Shown: positions 16,927 through 24,831 of the stretch, piece by piece
How positions within the stretch are numbered: position 1 is the first letter of the stretch
Layout of the letters: each line of letters begins with the position of its first letter
Assembly: GCA_016234495.1 (NCBI GenBank)
Contig: JACRBI010000038.1
Location: 144,242 to 208,241 of the forward strand
DNA length: 64,000 bases
Source: Chloroflexota bacterium
Lineage (GTDB): Bacteria > Chloroflexota > Anaerolineae > Anaerolineales > Villigracilaceae
Direction: 5' to 3'
Notes under the pieces: generated by a model
Told to the model about the DNA's origin: nothing
Databases searched by the model: none
What the model saw: only the letters and a program-made list of their open reading frames with translations
Translations under genes and position numbers: made by a program

Positions 16927-17679
16927 ATGGAACAGTTTATAGATAAGGTTGCATTGGTTACAGGCGCAGCCTCCGGCATTGGGCGAACAAGTGCCCAATT
17001 CTATGCCAAGCAAGGCGCTAAAGTCGTTGTCTCAGATATTGATGAGGTTGGTGGGCAAGAGACAGTAAAGTTGATCAAACAAGCAAGTGGCGATGCGTTA
17101 TTCATCAAAACCGACGTGTCAAATCCTGCTGATTGCGAAAAACTGATCAGCCAAACCATCGAAAAATATGGACGCCTTGACTATGCATGTAACAATGCCG
17201 GCATTGGTGGTGAGCAGAATCTCACGGCTGATTACAGTCCAGAAGGTTGGCAGAAGGTAATCGGGATAAACCTATCCGGAGTCTTTTATTGCATGAAGTA
17301 TGAGATTCCAGCCATCCTCAAAACCAGGGGAGCAATCGTCAATATGGCCTCAATCTTGGGGCAAGTGGGCTTCGCCGCCGCTCCCGCGTACGTCGCGGCA
17401 AAACATGGAGTGGTTGGTCTGACAAAGAACGCGGCCATTGAGTATGCGTCATCTGGAATCCGTGTCAACGCAATTGGGCCGGCTTTCATCAAGACACCGA
17501 TGATCGCCAAACTCGAAGAAGACGCCCAAACTTTGAACACCCTCATCTCTCTGCATCCCATGGGCCGTTTGGGCACTCCAGAAGAAGTAGCTGAGTTGGT
17601 GATCTGGCTAAGCTCCGAGCGAGCCTCTTTCGTTACCGGTGCCTATTTCGCCGTAGATGGCGGTTATCTGGCGCGATAA
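16927..17679 (+). CDS. short-chain dehydrogenase/reductase
   Basis: A 250-residue classical SDR oxidoreductase: cofactor motif TGAASGIGR at residues 13-21, NNAG at about 90, catalytic Ser near 143 and YVAAK (Tyr-x-x-x-Lys) near 156, and the C-terminal FVTGAYFAVDGG. Substrate unknown; NAD(P) use is inferred from the fold. A strong AAAGGAG site precedes it. Its presence between copper genes is odd, since nothing in the sequence ties it to metals. Confidence 0.92.
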   Translation: MEQFIDKVALVTGAASGIGRTSAQFYAKQGAKVVVSDIDEVGGQETVKLIKQASGDALFIKTDVSNPADCEKLISQTIEKYGRLDYACNNAGIGGEQNLTADYSPEGWQKVIGINLSGVFYCMKYEIPAILKTRGAIVNMASILGQVGFAAAPAYVAAKHGVVGLTKNAAIEYASSGIRVNAIGPAFIKTPMIAKLEEDAQTLNTLISLHPMGRLGTPEEVAELVIWLSSERASFVTGAYFAVDGGYLAR

Positions 17680-17747
17680 GTGGAACACGGCGGAATGACA
17701 CCGATCAAGAGATTAAACCTTTAACAAAAGCTATGGAGATTTTCGCC

Positions 17748-18349
17748 ATGAAACTCAATAGCCTGAAATTTGCAATAATGAATAACTCGCTACGCACGGC
17801 TTTACAGCGGCAGTTTGAAACTCCGCCCGCGCGGAACGCTGAGAGGGAAGCACGTGTTAGAGATTGGCTGTGGGCGCGGCGTGGGAGTTTAAATTTTGCT
17901 CTCGCTCGGCGCGGAGTATGTCACGGGTTTCGATCTCGATCCCAAGATTGATCGCCCTCGCGCAAAAACGCCTGGAAAAATATGGCGAACGCGCTCGCGT
18001 CTTCGTTGGCAATGCCGAGGCTATTGATGCGCTTGATGACAGCTTCGACGTTGTGGTGGATTATGGCGTTATCCATCACATTCCTCACTGGCAGCAGGCG
18101 CTAAAAGAAATCAAGCGCGTGCTTAAACCGGGAGGCACGTTCTATTTTGAAGATTTACTCAAGGAACTCATCTCAACGTGGCCCGCGCCGGTCTTTTTTA
18201 ACCATCCACAGGCAACCCAATTCTATGGGGGTGAATTCCGCTCGGAATTGGAAACCGCCGGACTGCACGTGCAAAAATTGCGTCAATTGGGCGAGTTCGC
18301 AATAGCTGGACGGGCAGTAAGTTTCAACATTCAAATAGTTCAACCCTAA
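17748..18349 (+). pseudogene. class I SAM methyltransferase, broken by nonsense and frameshift
   Basis: The 3' part encodes a good methyltransferase C-terminus (DVVVDYGVIHHIPHW, VLKPGGTFYFEDLL). The SAM motif LEIGCGRGVGV is read in a different frame, followed by an in-frame TAA at 17890-17892 where the frame then continues ILLSLGAEYVTGFDLDPK, and one extra base near 17947-17950 is needed to join the rest. The 5' part (LRTALQRQFETP) is in a third frame. Three separate lesions argue for a decayed gene rather than a sequencing slip. Its N-terminus and motif resemble UbiE-like methyltransferases such as those at 21124 and 40048. Confidence 0.85.
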
Positions 18350-18361
18350 AAGGAGACAACC

Positions 18362-18550
18362 ATGAAAGTCAAAGATCCAGTTTGTGGAATGGAGATCGAT
18401 GCAGAGAAAGCATTCGCGAAGCGCGAACATGAAGGCCGCACATTTTATTTTTGCTCGCAGAATTGCGTGAATAAATTCGAAGCCGACCCGCATAAATACG
18501 GTCACCCGCAGGAACATGAGCATGACAAAGGACACGACGCGCACAGCTGA
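18362..18550 (+). CDS. small YHS-domain protein with His-rich tail
   Basis: A 62-residue YHS domain protein: [40 protein letters not shown], then a HEHDKGHDAHS tail. Nearly identical in its core to the YHS domain of the Cu-ATPase at 13885 (both DPVCGMEID and FYFCSQ), suggesting one arose from the other. AAAAGGAGACAACC precedes the ATG. Probably a copper/zinc binder feeding or buffering the pump. Confidence 0.88.
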   Translation: MKVKDPVCGMEIDAEKAFAKREHEGRTFYFCSQNCVNKFEADPHKYGHPQEHEHDKGHDAHS

Positions 18551-18639
18551 ATGTTGTGCCAGCGAGATGAGACCGCTTGCTACAAACTACTGTCTATCAA
18601 CTACGGTTGTGTGCTAGCAAAACAAAGAGTAAATACATT

Positions 18640-18879
18640 ATGAACACCCCACAAAAATTTACATTTAGCAAATGGTTATGGTCGAGAACAGGGATGGTCT
18701 TTATCGCTTTCCTCGCTATCGCTGCATTCTTTTTGATCACCGAACATACCGCACATTTCTTCGGGTTCCTGCCGTACGCCTTGTTACTGCTGTGCCCGCT
18801 CCTGCACCTGTTCATGCACAGTGGACATGGCGATCATGCCAACCACGCCAATCATGTAACCGATGGAGAGAAAAAATGA
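18640..18879 (+). CDS. small His-rich membrane protein (DUF2933-like)
   Basis: 79 residues with two hydrophobic segments and a C-terminal HSGHGDHANHANH tail. Matches the proteins at 1410 and 33581 in the CPLLHLFMHSGHG region. The ATG at 18640 is preferred to the track start at 18577, since the N-terminal extension is non-hydrophobic and AAAGAG precedes 18640. It overlaps the next gene by ATGA. Likely a metal-binding membrane peptide of unknown role. Confidence 0.75.
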   Translation: MNTPQKFTFSKWLWSRTGMVFIAFLAIAAFFLITEHTAHFFGFLPYALLLLCPLLHLFMHSGHGDHANHANHVTDGEKK

Positions 18880-19529
18880 ACGAAGACACACCCGCCTATG
18901 GACTATGGCCGCTGGTCATTATTAACGCGGCCATATTTATCATGTTTGCTTTCAGCTTCTTCAAACCACGCACTGCGCGTGACTGGCGCTCGTTTGGAGC
19001 ATTCTCAGCCTTTCTGGTGGCGCTATTCACAGAGATGTATGGCTTCCCGTTAACGATCTATTTACTCTCAGGCTGGCTTGCCAGCCGCTACCCGGGTATT
19101 GACCTGCTCACGCATAACAACGGGCATCTGTTGCAAACACTTCTGGGCTGGAAGGGCGATCCGCACTTTAGCCCATTACATTTGTTGAGCAATGGATTGA
19201 TCGCGGCTGGATTCATTCTGATCAGCGCTGCCTGGAACGTGCTCTTTCAAGCCCAGCGCACCCATCAAGTTGCCGCCAGCGGCCCCTATGCTTATCTTCG
19301 CCATCCTCAATATGCTGGTTTCATTATCATCATGTTGGGATTCCTGATCCAATGGCCAACGCTTATCACACTGATCATGTTCCCCATCCTGGTGACGATG
19401 TATATCAGGCTGGCGCGGCGCGAGGAACGGGAGTCACTGAAAGAGTTTGGTGAAAAGTACGCTGCTTATGAAGCGAAAACGCCTGCCTTTCTTCCGCGCT
19501 GGCATTTCGTTAGCTCCAGTGTGAGTTAA
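18876..19529 (+). CDS. isoprenylcysteine/phospholipid methyltransferase-family membrane protein, copy 1
   Basis: 217 residues with several membrane helices and the C-terminal signature of the ICMT/PEMT family: GPYAYLRHPQYAGFIIIMLG ... REERESLKEFGEKYAAYEAKTPAFLPRW. Such enzymes use S-adenosylmethionine to methylate lipids or prenyl groups; the substrate cannot be told. The start overlaps the DUF2933-like gene (ATGA). A second family member is at 55172, also in a metal operon. Confidence 0.82.
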   Translation: MNEDTPAYGLWPLVIINAAIFIMFAFSFFKPRTARDWRSFGAFSAFLVALFTEMYGFPLTIYLLSGWLASRYPGIDLLTHNNGHLLQTLLGWKGDPHFSPLHLLSNGLIAAGFILISAAWNVLFQAQRTHQVAASGPYAYLRHPQYAGFIIIMLGFLIQWPTLITLIMFPILVTMYIRLARREERESLKEFGEKYAAYEAKTPAFLPRWHFVSSSVS

Positions 19530-19531
19530 AT

Positions 19532-19849
19532 ATGAAAATTGAATTGCTCTACTTCGATGGCTGTCCCTCCTGGCAAGCAGGTTTGCAAAACTTGAAGTCT
19601 GCCTTGCAACTGGAAGGGATTAAAGCAGAAGTGAATTTGGTCAATGTTCAGGATGATGCAGACGCAATCCGCCTGGAGTTTCTAGGCTCCCCGTCCTTCC
19701 GCGTCAACAATGTAGAGTTGTGGACTGAAACACGTGAGACTTTTGCGCTCAGTTGCCGTGTGTATCCCACATCCGAAGGAATGAAAGGCTGGCCGACCGT
19801 GGAAATGTTACGGGAAAAGTTGCATACCCTGGATAAATTAGTTGCATGA
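19532..19849 (+). CDS. thioredoxin-fold protein with single-Cys DGCPSW motif
   Basis: A 105-residue thioredoxin-like protein. It opens with ELLYFDGCPSWQAG, in which the second Cys of the usual CxxC is absent, then LGSPSFRVNNVELW and a FALSCRVY stretch. Similar small proteins occur beside mercury and copper genes. Probably a thiol carrier. It starts 2 bases after the methyltransferase gene and ends in an ATGA overlap with the TlpA gene. Confidence 0.75.
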   Translation: MKIELLYFDGCPSWQAGLQNLKSALQLEGIKAEVNLVNVQDDADAIRLEFLGSPSFRVNNVELWTETRETFALSCRVYPTSEGMKGWPTVEMLREKLHTLDKLVA

Positions 19850-20397
19850 GTAATTCTCGTTTTGCCGCATGGATGACCTGGGCTTTGGTCTTTGGAATGT
19901 TTTGGACTGTAGTTTCGCGCGTCTCTCCCGATCAGTCGCAGGCTCAGACAGGCTCTGTCCCAAAGGAGGGATTCACTGCGCCTGACTTTACGCTAAGTTT
20001 GTTGGATGGTGGTGAGATCACTTTATCCGAATTGCGCGGCAAGGTGGTGCTGGTTAACTTCTGGACATCATGGTGTCCACCATGCAGGAAGGAAATGCCT
20101 GCCATTGAATCAGTCTATCGCAGTTACAAGGAAATTGGATTGGTGGTAATCGGGCTGAACCTGACCGCCCAAGATTCCAAACAGGACGCGGCTTCATTCG
20201 CGCAGGAGGTCGGCCTCACGTTTCCCATCGCACTTGACCTGGACAATTCCGTTGGCACTTTGTATCGAGTAACCGCCCTGCCTACTTCATTTTTTATTGA
20301 CCGCAAAGGCGTGATCCGCTCAGTGATCGTCGGCGGACCGATGAACGAAGCGGTAATCCAATCCAAAGTTGAAGAATTATTGCAGGAGGATCAATAA
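19846..20397 (+). CDS. TlpA/ResA-type thioredoxin, copy 2
   Basis: 183 residues: an N-terminal membrane segment, then a thioredoxin domain with the redox site WTSWCPPCRKEMP and cis-Pro loop ALPTSFFID. It probably reduces protein disulfides outside the membrane in cytochrome or copper-protein assembly. Translation is coupled at both ends (ATGA with the upstream gene, TAATG with the Lgt-like gene). Confidence 0.92.
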   Translation: MSNSRFAAWMTWALVFGMFWTVVSRVSPDQSQAQTGSVPKEGFTAPDFTLSLLDGGEITLSELRGKVVLVNFWTSWCPPCRKEMPAIESVYRSYKEIGLVVIGLNLTAQDSKQDAASFAQEVGLTFPIALDLDNSVGTLYRVTALPTSFFIDRKGVIRSVIVGGPMNEAVIQSKVEELLQEDQ

Positions 20398-21143
20398 TGT
20401 TCCCGTATCTGCGCCTGGGACCCTTCCTCCTACAAATGCCCTTGCTCGCTTTGGTGGTTGGCGTATGGATGGGGCTGACGTTTGTCGAAAGAGAAGCCGT
20501 TCGGCTCAAATTGAACAAGGAAAAAATCAGTAGTCTGGTTTTCTATGGGTTGGTTGGAGGGATCGTTTCGGCAAGGCTTGCCTATGCCGCGCAATATGCT
20601 TCGGTATATTTACCCAACCCATTCAGCCTGTTTTCGTTGAACACCAATACGCTTCTGCCTGAAGCGGGCTTGGTGTTCGGAATATTAATTGCAGGCATAT
20701 ATGCTTATCGCCAGAAACTCCCACTCCGCAAAGTGCTGGACGCGCTCACACCTGGCCTGGCATTTTTCATGATCATGACTGGCGTCTCGCATCTCTTAAG
20801 TGGAAATGCCTATGGCACACCCACACGAGTTCCCTGGGCAGTCTACTTATGGTCTGATTATCGCCAGCCGACGCAGCTCTATGAAATCTTTTTCGCGTTG
20901 GTGGTTTTCATGATCGTTCTCTCGCGTATGATCCCCACGAATGCGCCTGGCTTGCGGTTCGTGCAGTTCCTCTCGCTCTCCGCCATTGCCCGCGTTTTTA
21001 TCGAAGCCTTTCGCGGCGACAGCGCCATCCTGTTTGATGGATATCGTACCGCGCAGGTGGTCGGTCTTGGTATTCTGGTGGTTTGCCTTGCCCTGCTTAG
21101 AAACTGGGAAGGAAAGGATGAACATGAATCAAAAATCGGATGA
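20397..21143 (+). CDS. Lgt-family membrane protein (divergent paralogue)
   Basis: 248 residues, about seven membrane helices. It shows the Lgt-family features RQPTQLYEIFF and RVFIEAFRGD, but the segment corresponding to the usual EGGL-x-x-x-G in the N-terminal half reads PEAGLVFGILIAG and the His of the catalytic region is missing. The true Lgt is probably the gene at 24832. This one may transfer a different lipid or may be an inactive partner. It follows TlpA with a TAATG overlap. Confidence 0.8.
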   Translation: MFPYLRLGPFLLQMPLLALVVGVWMGLTFVEREAVRLKLNKEKISSLVFYGLVGGIVSARLAYAAQYASVYLPNPFSLFSLNTNTLLPEAGLVFGILIAGIYAYRQKLPLRKVLDALTPGLAFFMIMTGVSHLLSGNAYGTPTRVPWAVYLWSDYRQPTQLYEIFFALVVFMIVLSRMIPTNAPGLRFVQFLSLSAIARVFIEAFRGDSAILFDGYRTAQVVGLGILVVCLALLRNWEGKDEHESKIG

Positions 21144-21774
21144 AAAACGTTACATTCCTGCGCTCAGTTTTCGCTGGCTCACGCCGCTTTACGATCCACT
21201 TCTCAAATGGATCATGCGTGAGGAAACCTTCAAGCGCAAATTAGTTCAGCAGGCAAATATCCAGCCAAATATGAAAGTCCTCGATCTCGGTTGCGGCACA
21301 GGCACGTTGACTCTCATGCTCAAGCGGGCGCAGCCCGAAACTGAAGTCACAGGTTTGGATGGCGACCCACAAGTGCTGGATATTGCGCGCGAGAAATCCA
21401 TTGGCACAAACATTCAATGGGACGAAGGACTCGCCTCTTCCCTCCCCTATCCTGATTCTGTTTTCGACAGAGTGGTCACCAGCCTTGTCATTCACCACCT
21501 CGTCACCGACGACAAGCGCCGCGCGTTCAAAGAGATTTTCCGTGTGTTGAAACCACATGGTGAATTGCATGTGCTTGATTTTGGCGCGCCACATTCTTCA
21601 CTCACGCGCTTCATGACCAGCTACATGCGCCGCCTCGAAGAGACCGCCGACAATTTCAACGGATTGATTCCGCGCTTCGTAACAGAGGCAGGTTTCGGCG
21701 AAGTTAAAGAAGCGCAGCACTTCGTCACATTATTCGGTCCGCTCTCTTTATGGCGGGCCGTCAAAGGAGTTTAA
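21124..21774 (+). CDS. class I SAM-dependent methyltransferase
   Basis: About 216 residues with SAM-binding motif VLDLGCGTGTLTLML, acidic GLDGDP, and the motif-III region VLKPHGELHVLDFG, as in UbiE/COQ5-type methyltransferases. The frame in the track extends upstream to 20941, inside the Lgt-like gene; an ATG at 21124 (or 21118) preceded by GGAAAGG is more likely. Substrate unknown. It overlaps the 3' end of the Lgt-like gene and is followed by a truncated cupredoxin. Confidence 0.88.
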   Translation: MNQKSDEKRYIPALSFRWLTPLYDPLLKWIMREETFKRKLVQQANIQPNMKVLDLGCGTGTLTLMLKRAQPETEVTGLDGDPQVLDIAREKSIGTNIQWDEGLASSLPYPDSVFDRVVTSLVIHHLVTDDKRRAFKEIFRVLKPHGELHVLDFGAPHSSLTRFMTSYMRRLEETADNFNGLIPRFVTEAGFGEVKEAQHFVTLFGPLSLWRAVKGV

Positions 21775-21775
21775 T

Positions 21776-21982
21776 ATGTCCAATCTACAGATCTTTATGA
21801 TTCTTTCAGGGTCCGTGATAACCATTCTCATCGCCTGGTATTTCTGGTTCGCGCCCAAAGCGCAGACTCGTGTTGCTGTATCTGAGTCTGGAGCATAGGA
21901 GGCGGCGATTACCGTGGCAGTATCTGTGCTTTTGATTGGCGCATGGAATATTTTGAAACATTCAGAAAAGCACGACCGCTGA
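21776..21982 (+). pseudogene. truncated duplicate of the cupredoxin gene
   Basis: The first 40 codons (MSNLQIFMILSG ... LIAWYFWFAPKAQTRVAVS) closely match the cupredoxin at 16531, then a TAG stop appears at 21896. Six further codons (EAAITV) still match and the sequence then switches to unrelated coding-like sequence ending at a TGA at 21982. A ribosome-binding site (AAAGGAG) is kept. It is the remnant of a duplicated ATPase-associated cupredoxin gene, broken by recombination, and at most makes a 40-residue membrane peptide. Confidence 0.85.
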
Positions 21983-22000
21983 CGATGGCATTTGAAGGCG

Positions 22001-22046
22001 AACAGGTCGTTGATCCAGATAGGACTGGATCAACGACCTGTTTTAA
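22001..22046 (+). terminator. strong rho-independent terminator
   Basis: Perfect 18-bp stem AACAGGTCGTTGATCCAG with its complement, six-base loop, followed by TTTTAATTT. Confidence 0.9.
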
Positions 22047-22095
22047 TTTATTGAAATGGGAAAACGATTGTCACATATATTGCGTGATATTTGAC

Positions 22096-22164
22096 ATCAG
22101 TCATATAGCCTACGAAAATTCACGCCATATCGCGCTCTGGAGATTCAACCTGACAAGCTAAGAT
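22096..22164 (+). promoter_or_regulatory. composite metal-regulon promoter, site 8 (degenerate left arm)
   Basis: ATCAGTCATATAGCCTAC at 22096-22113 keeps the right arm and part of the left; CGCGCT at 22131 (offset 35) and TAAGAT at 22159 (offset 63) match the signature exactly. I found it by looking for the spacing, not the palindrome. Confidence 0.6.
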
Positions 22165-22197
22165 TTGGCATCTTTGATTACAGGAGGCAAGTTGCTC

Positions 22198-22872
22198 ATG
22201 AACAGAATGATGCGCAGAAATATGGCGGTGTTATTGGTCACCGCTATTTTGTTGGTAACGCCCACGATGGCCCTGGCTGATGGTGGTGCTGAAGATGGAT
22301 ATGTTGCAACAGCAAACGGTTATCAGGTTGAACTTGTCTTTAAAGAGCCTGTAATGGCTGGTGAAAATGAATTCCATATCCAGATCACGGATTCGATGGG
22401 TATGCCCGTTCCAAACGCGGAAGTGGAAGTCTCTGCCATGCCCTCTGAAGGAATGACAGAACATGGTGAAGATGAAGAAATGGCGACGGAAGCTCCATCC
22501 GTTGGCGTGATGACCAGCAATAACACTATGGATGGCATGGACATGGCGACGGAAGCCCCATCCACTGGTGTGATGAAACCCAATGAACCTGCGGCAGATG
22601 AACATGGTGAAGAAGCTCTGACGGTTATGCTTGAACCCACAGCAGAATCAGGTGAGTATGCAGGCGAACTGCACTTTGAGACATCAGGCGAGTGGATGTT
22701 CAATGTGCATTTCACGGTCAACGGTGAAACTACAGAAGTTGACTTCCAGATTGAGATTGCCCGCACGCTTGGCTTGAATTACGCAGTCCTGGCTGGCTTC
22801 TTCGGTATTAATGGCACTGTGATTGCGGCGGCGGCTTTCCTGAAACGCAAACCTGTTGTAGTTCGCAAGTAA
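22198..22872 (+). CDS. membrane-anchored YtkA-like protein with Met/His-rich insert
   Basis: About 224 residues: signal peptide ending near MALADG, a YtkA/FixH-like beta domain, and a C-terminal membrane helix (about 190-212). A Met/acidic/His-rich insert breaks the domain and contains a tandem repeat (DMATEAPSTGVM and EMATEAPSVGVM) and HGEDEEM, suggesting metal binding. The ATG at 22198 with AGGAGG upstream is preferred over the track start. The next gene is a 4Fe-4S polyferredoxin. Confidence 0.78.
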   Translation: MNRMMRRNMAVLLVTAILLVTPTMALADGGAEDGYVATANGYQVELVFKEPVMAGENEFHIQITDSMGMPVPNAEVEVSAMPSEGMTEHGEDEEMATEAPSVGVMTSNNTMDGMDMATEAPSTGVMKPNEPAADEHGEEALTVMLEPTAESGEYAGELHFETSGEWMFNVHFTVNGETTEVDFQIEIARTLGLNYAVLAGFFGINGTVIAAAAFLKRKPVVVRK

Positions 22873-22897
22873 CTTTAATCTTTAGAGGAAAATTCCC

Positions 22898-24277
22898 ATG
22901 ACAACTCCGATCAACACTCCAAACACATCCTGGCTGAATGGCAGAAATCTGCTCGATAACAAGTTGATTAATAATTTCCTGCGCAGCCGCTGGTATCCTG
23001 GCATCATTCAATGGCCGACCCTGATCATTTTCATGGTCATCATGTTCGAGCTGATTTTGGGACCAGAATCCGCGCATGACAACTTCGGCACCGCACTGAC
23101 CTGGGTGTTGTGGTGGCCTCTCATTCCGATCATCTTCCTGTTCCTTGGACGGTTCTGGTGCGCCATTTGTCCGTTTGCGAAGATCAATGACCTGGTTCAA
23201 AACTTCGTCGGTAACAAACGACCCGTGCCAAAGTTCCTGAAAAAATATGGCATCTGGATTATTGACGCACTCTTTATCTTTATCACCTGGAGTGACCATG
23301 TCTGGGGTGTGGTGGAAAATCCGCTTGGCTCTGGCATTTTGATGTTGACCCTCACAACGGGCGTGGTTGTCTCGGGCGCATTTTACGAGCGCCGCACCTT
23401 CTGTCGTTACGTTTGTTTTCTCGGTGGGCTATCTGGCAACTATGCGCGAAACGGTATGTTGAGCTTGCGCGGAACTCCTGATATTTGTGCAACCTGCACA
23501 GTGGCCGCCTGTTATAAAGGCACAGATAATTCCATGCCCTGTCCCTTGTACGAATTTCCCAAGACCATGACCTCCAGCGCCAACTGTGTGCTCTGCGCGG
23601 AATGTATCAAAGGCTGCCCCAATGACTCCATTCAATTGACCTTGCGCCCGCCTACAAAGGAATTATGGTTCATCCGCAAACCCAAAATCGAAGAGGCTTT
23701 TCTTTCAGCAGTCATCATGGGCATAGTCTTTGTACAAAATGTGACCATGCTTGAAGTGTGGGGCTCGATGTTGAAGTGGCTGGAAAGTGCAGTTGGCACA
23801 ACCAATTACGCAGTCACCTTCAGTATCACTTTTGCGATTGCACTCGCCATCCCTGTAGCTTTGCTCGGCCTCACATCCTGGGTTGCAGGCAAGTTCAATA
23901 AAGTTTCACTCGTAGAAAACTTCGCCCGCTTTGGGTATGCCATCATCGCGCTGGACATGGCAGGACATATCGCTCACAATCTATTCCACCTGTTGGCGGA
24001 AGGCAAGTCCATTTACTATACAGCGATGGGATTATTCGGAGTAGCATTTCACGGCGCATCCCCCGCTATTCTCGATATGGCTACCATTCAACTTCTGCAA
24101 TTTGGATTGCTAGGGCTTGGCTTCATCGGGTCGCTATACGTGGCGTATCGCATCGCAAAAATGCATAACACCAACGGAAATGTTTGGGGAACCTTTGTCC
24201 CTTATGCAGTCTTGATGGTCGTCCTCACTGTAATGAATGTGATCCTCTTCACTCTTCCGATGGCGATGAGAATGTAA
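22898..24277 (+). CDS. NapH/NosR-like membrane polyferredoxin, copy 1
   Basis: 459 residues with about six membrane helices. Cys motifs FWCAICPF and FCRYVCFLGG in membrane loops match the NapH/NosR/RdxA group, and two 4Fe-4S clusters are indicated by CATCTVAACYKG...CPLYEFP and CVLCAECIKGCPNDSI. It would move electrons from the cytoplasm or quinone pool to extracytoplasmic acceptors. It pairs with the YtkA-like gene upstream. A second homologue at 42825 sits beside CuA proteins. Confidence 0.88.
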   Translation: MTTPINTPNTSWLNGRNLLDNKLINNFLRSRWYPGIIQWPTLIIFMVIMFELILGPESAHDNFGTALTWVLWWPLIPIIFLFLGRFWCAICPFAKINDLVQNFVGNKRPVPKFLKKYGIWIIDALFIFITWSDHVWGVVENPLGSGILMLTLTTGVVVSGAFYERRTFCRYVCFLGGLSGNYARNGMLSLRGTPDICATCTVAACYKGTDNSMPCPLYEFPKTMTSSANCVLCAECIKGCPNDSIQLTLRPPTKELWFIRKPKIEEAFLSAVIMGIVFVQNVTMLEVWGSMLKWLESAVGTTNYAVTFSITFAIALAIPVALLGLTSWVAGKFNKVSLVENFARFGYAIIALDMAGHIAHNLFHLLAEGKSIYYTAMGLFGVAFHGASPAILDMATIQLLQFGLLGLGFIGSLYVAYRIAKMHNTNGNVWGTFVPYAVLMVVLTVMNVILFTLPMAMRM

Positions 24278-24300
24278 TCTCACATTTTTTCACTCGTTTA

Positions 24301-24340
24301 CGATATGACGCAGGCTATAATCCTGCGTCATATCGCTTTG
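24301..24340 (+). terminator. strong stem-loop terminator
   Basis: Perfect 14-bp stem CGATATGACGCAGG with its complement, loop CTATAAT, followed by CTTTG. It contains the ATG used by the track for the next ORF. Confidence 0.85.
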
Positions 24341-24367
24341 CATGATTTCAAAAAGGATTTCAAAGAT

Positions 24368-24574
24368 TTGACACAAACCACCCCGACTCCATTGCCTGAA
24401 TATAAAACCGCCTGTGGAGGGGTCCTCAAAGACCCGAAAAATTATCCCAGTGCCATGTATCGCGGCGAACAAATCTATTTCTGCACACGCGCGTGTTTGC
24501 GAGTCTTTAACCAGGATCCTGATTTATTCATGGCAGGTGAAGTGGAACATCCGCTTGAAGAAGATGACACCTAA
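24368..24574 (+). CDS. YHS-like small Cys protein, probable TTG start
   Basis: About 68 residues: TACGGVLKDPKNYP and IYFCTRACLRVFNQDPDLF give the Cys pattern of a YHS/TRASH-type metal-binding domain. The track start (24305) is an ATG inside the terminator hairpin, so it is unlikely. A TTG at 24368 with AAGGA about ten bases upstream removes the hairpin from the coding region. It lies between a polyferredoxin and the Lgt gene and is followed by a terminator hairpin. Confidence 0.65.
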   Translation: MTQTTPTPLPEYKTACGGVLKDPKNYPSAMYRGEQIYFCTRACLRVFNQDPDLFMAGEVEHPLEEDDT

Positions 24575-24608
24575 TGGTTATGTGAAAATTTTGTGCCCAC
24601 CCTTATGT

Positions 24609-24640
24609 CAGGCTCTGGAAATCCAGAGCCTGATGTCTTA
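24609..24640 (+). terminator. stem-loop terminator
   Basis: CAGGCTCTGG / CCAGAGCCTG with an AAAT loop, after the YHS-like gene. Confidence 0.7.
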
Positions 24641-24662
24641 TCCACAGGACTGCTACGCTCGT

Positions 24663-24731
24663 ATAAGCAAAAAAGCCTACACTGGAATGCGATAAACGGC
24701 GCTTAGGTATTTCAATTCAAGGTCATACAAT
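24663..24731 (+). promoter_or_regulatory. composite metal-regulon promoter, site 9
   Basis: Palindrome ATAAGCAAAAAAGCCTAC at 24663-24680, GGCGCT at 24698 (offset 35), -10 TACAAT at 24726 (offset 63). The Lgt start codon lies 100 bases further on, giving a long leader. Confidence 0.8.
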
Positions 24732-24831
24732 ACAGGGAGTTTGAGTTTCAGGAATGGTTGATGTAAAGAAAGTTTGCAAGTTGCTTTGATGATATGACAA
24801 CAAATACTTAAGTCATGAGGTTTAGATAATT

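Noticed and set aside
17890-17892. Stop codon in the methyltransferase as recoding
   Set aside because: It is TAA and other frameshifts are present, so the gene is degraded.
17733-17951. 72-aa ORF as a separate gene
   Set aside because: It is the 5' fragment of a broken methyltransferase; the SAM motif is in another frame.
19532-19849. Mercury-resistance gene (MerB-like or MerP-like)
   Set aside because: Only a DGCPSW thioredoxin-like motif is visible; no merA, merT or merR.
21896-21898. Stop codon in the duplicated cupredoxin as a possible recoding site
   Set aside because: The stop is TAG, not TGA, and the following sequence is unrelated to a cupredoxin end.
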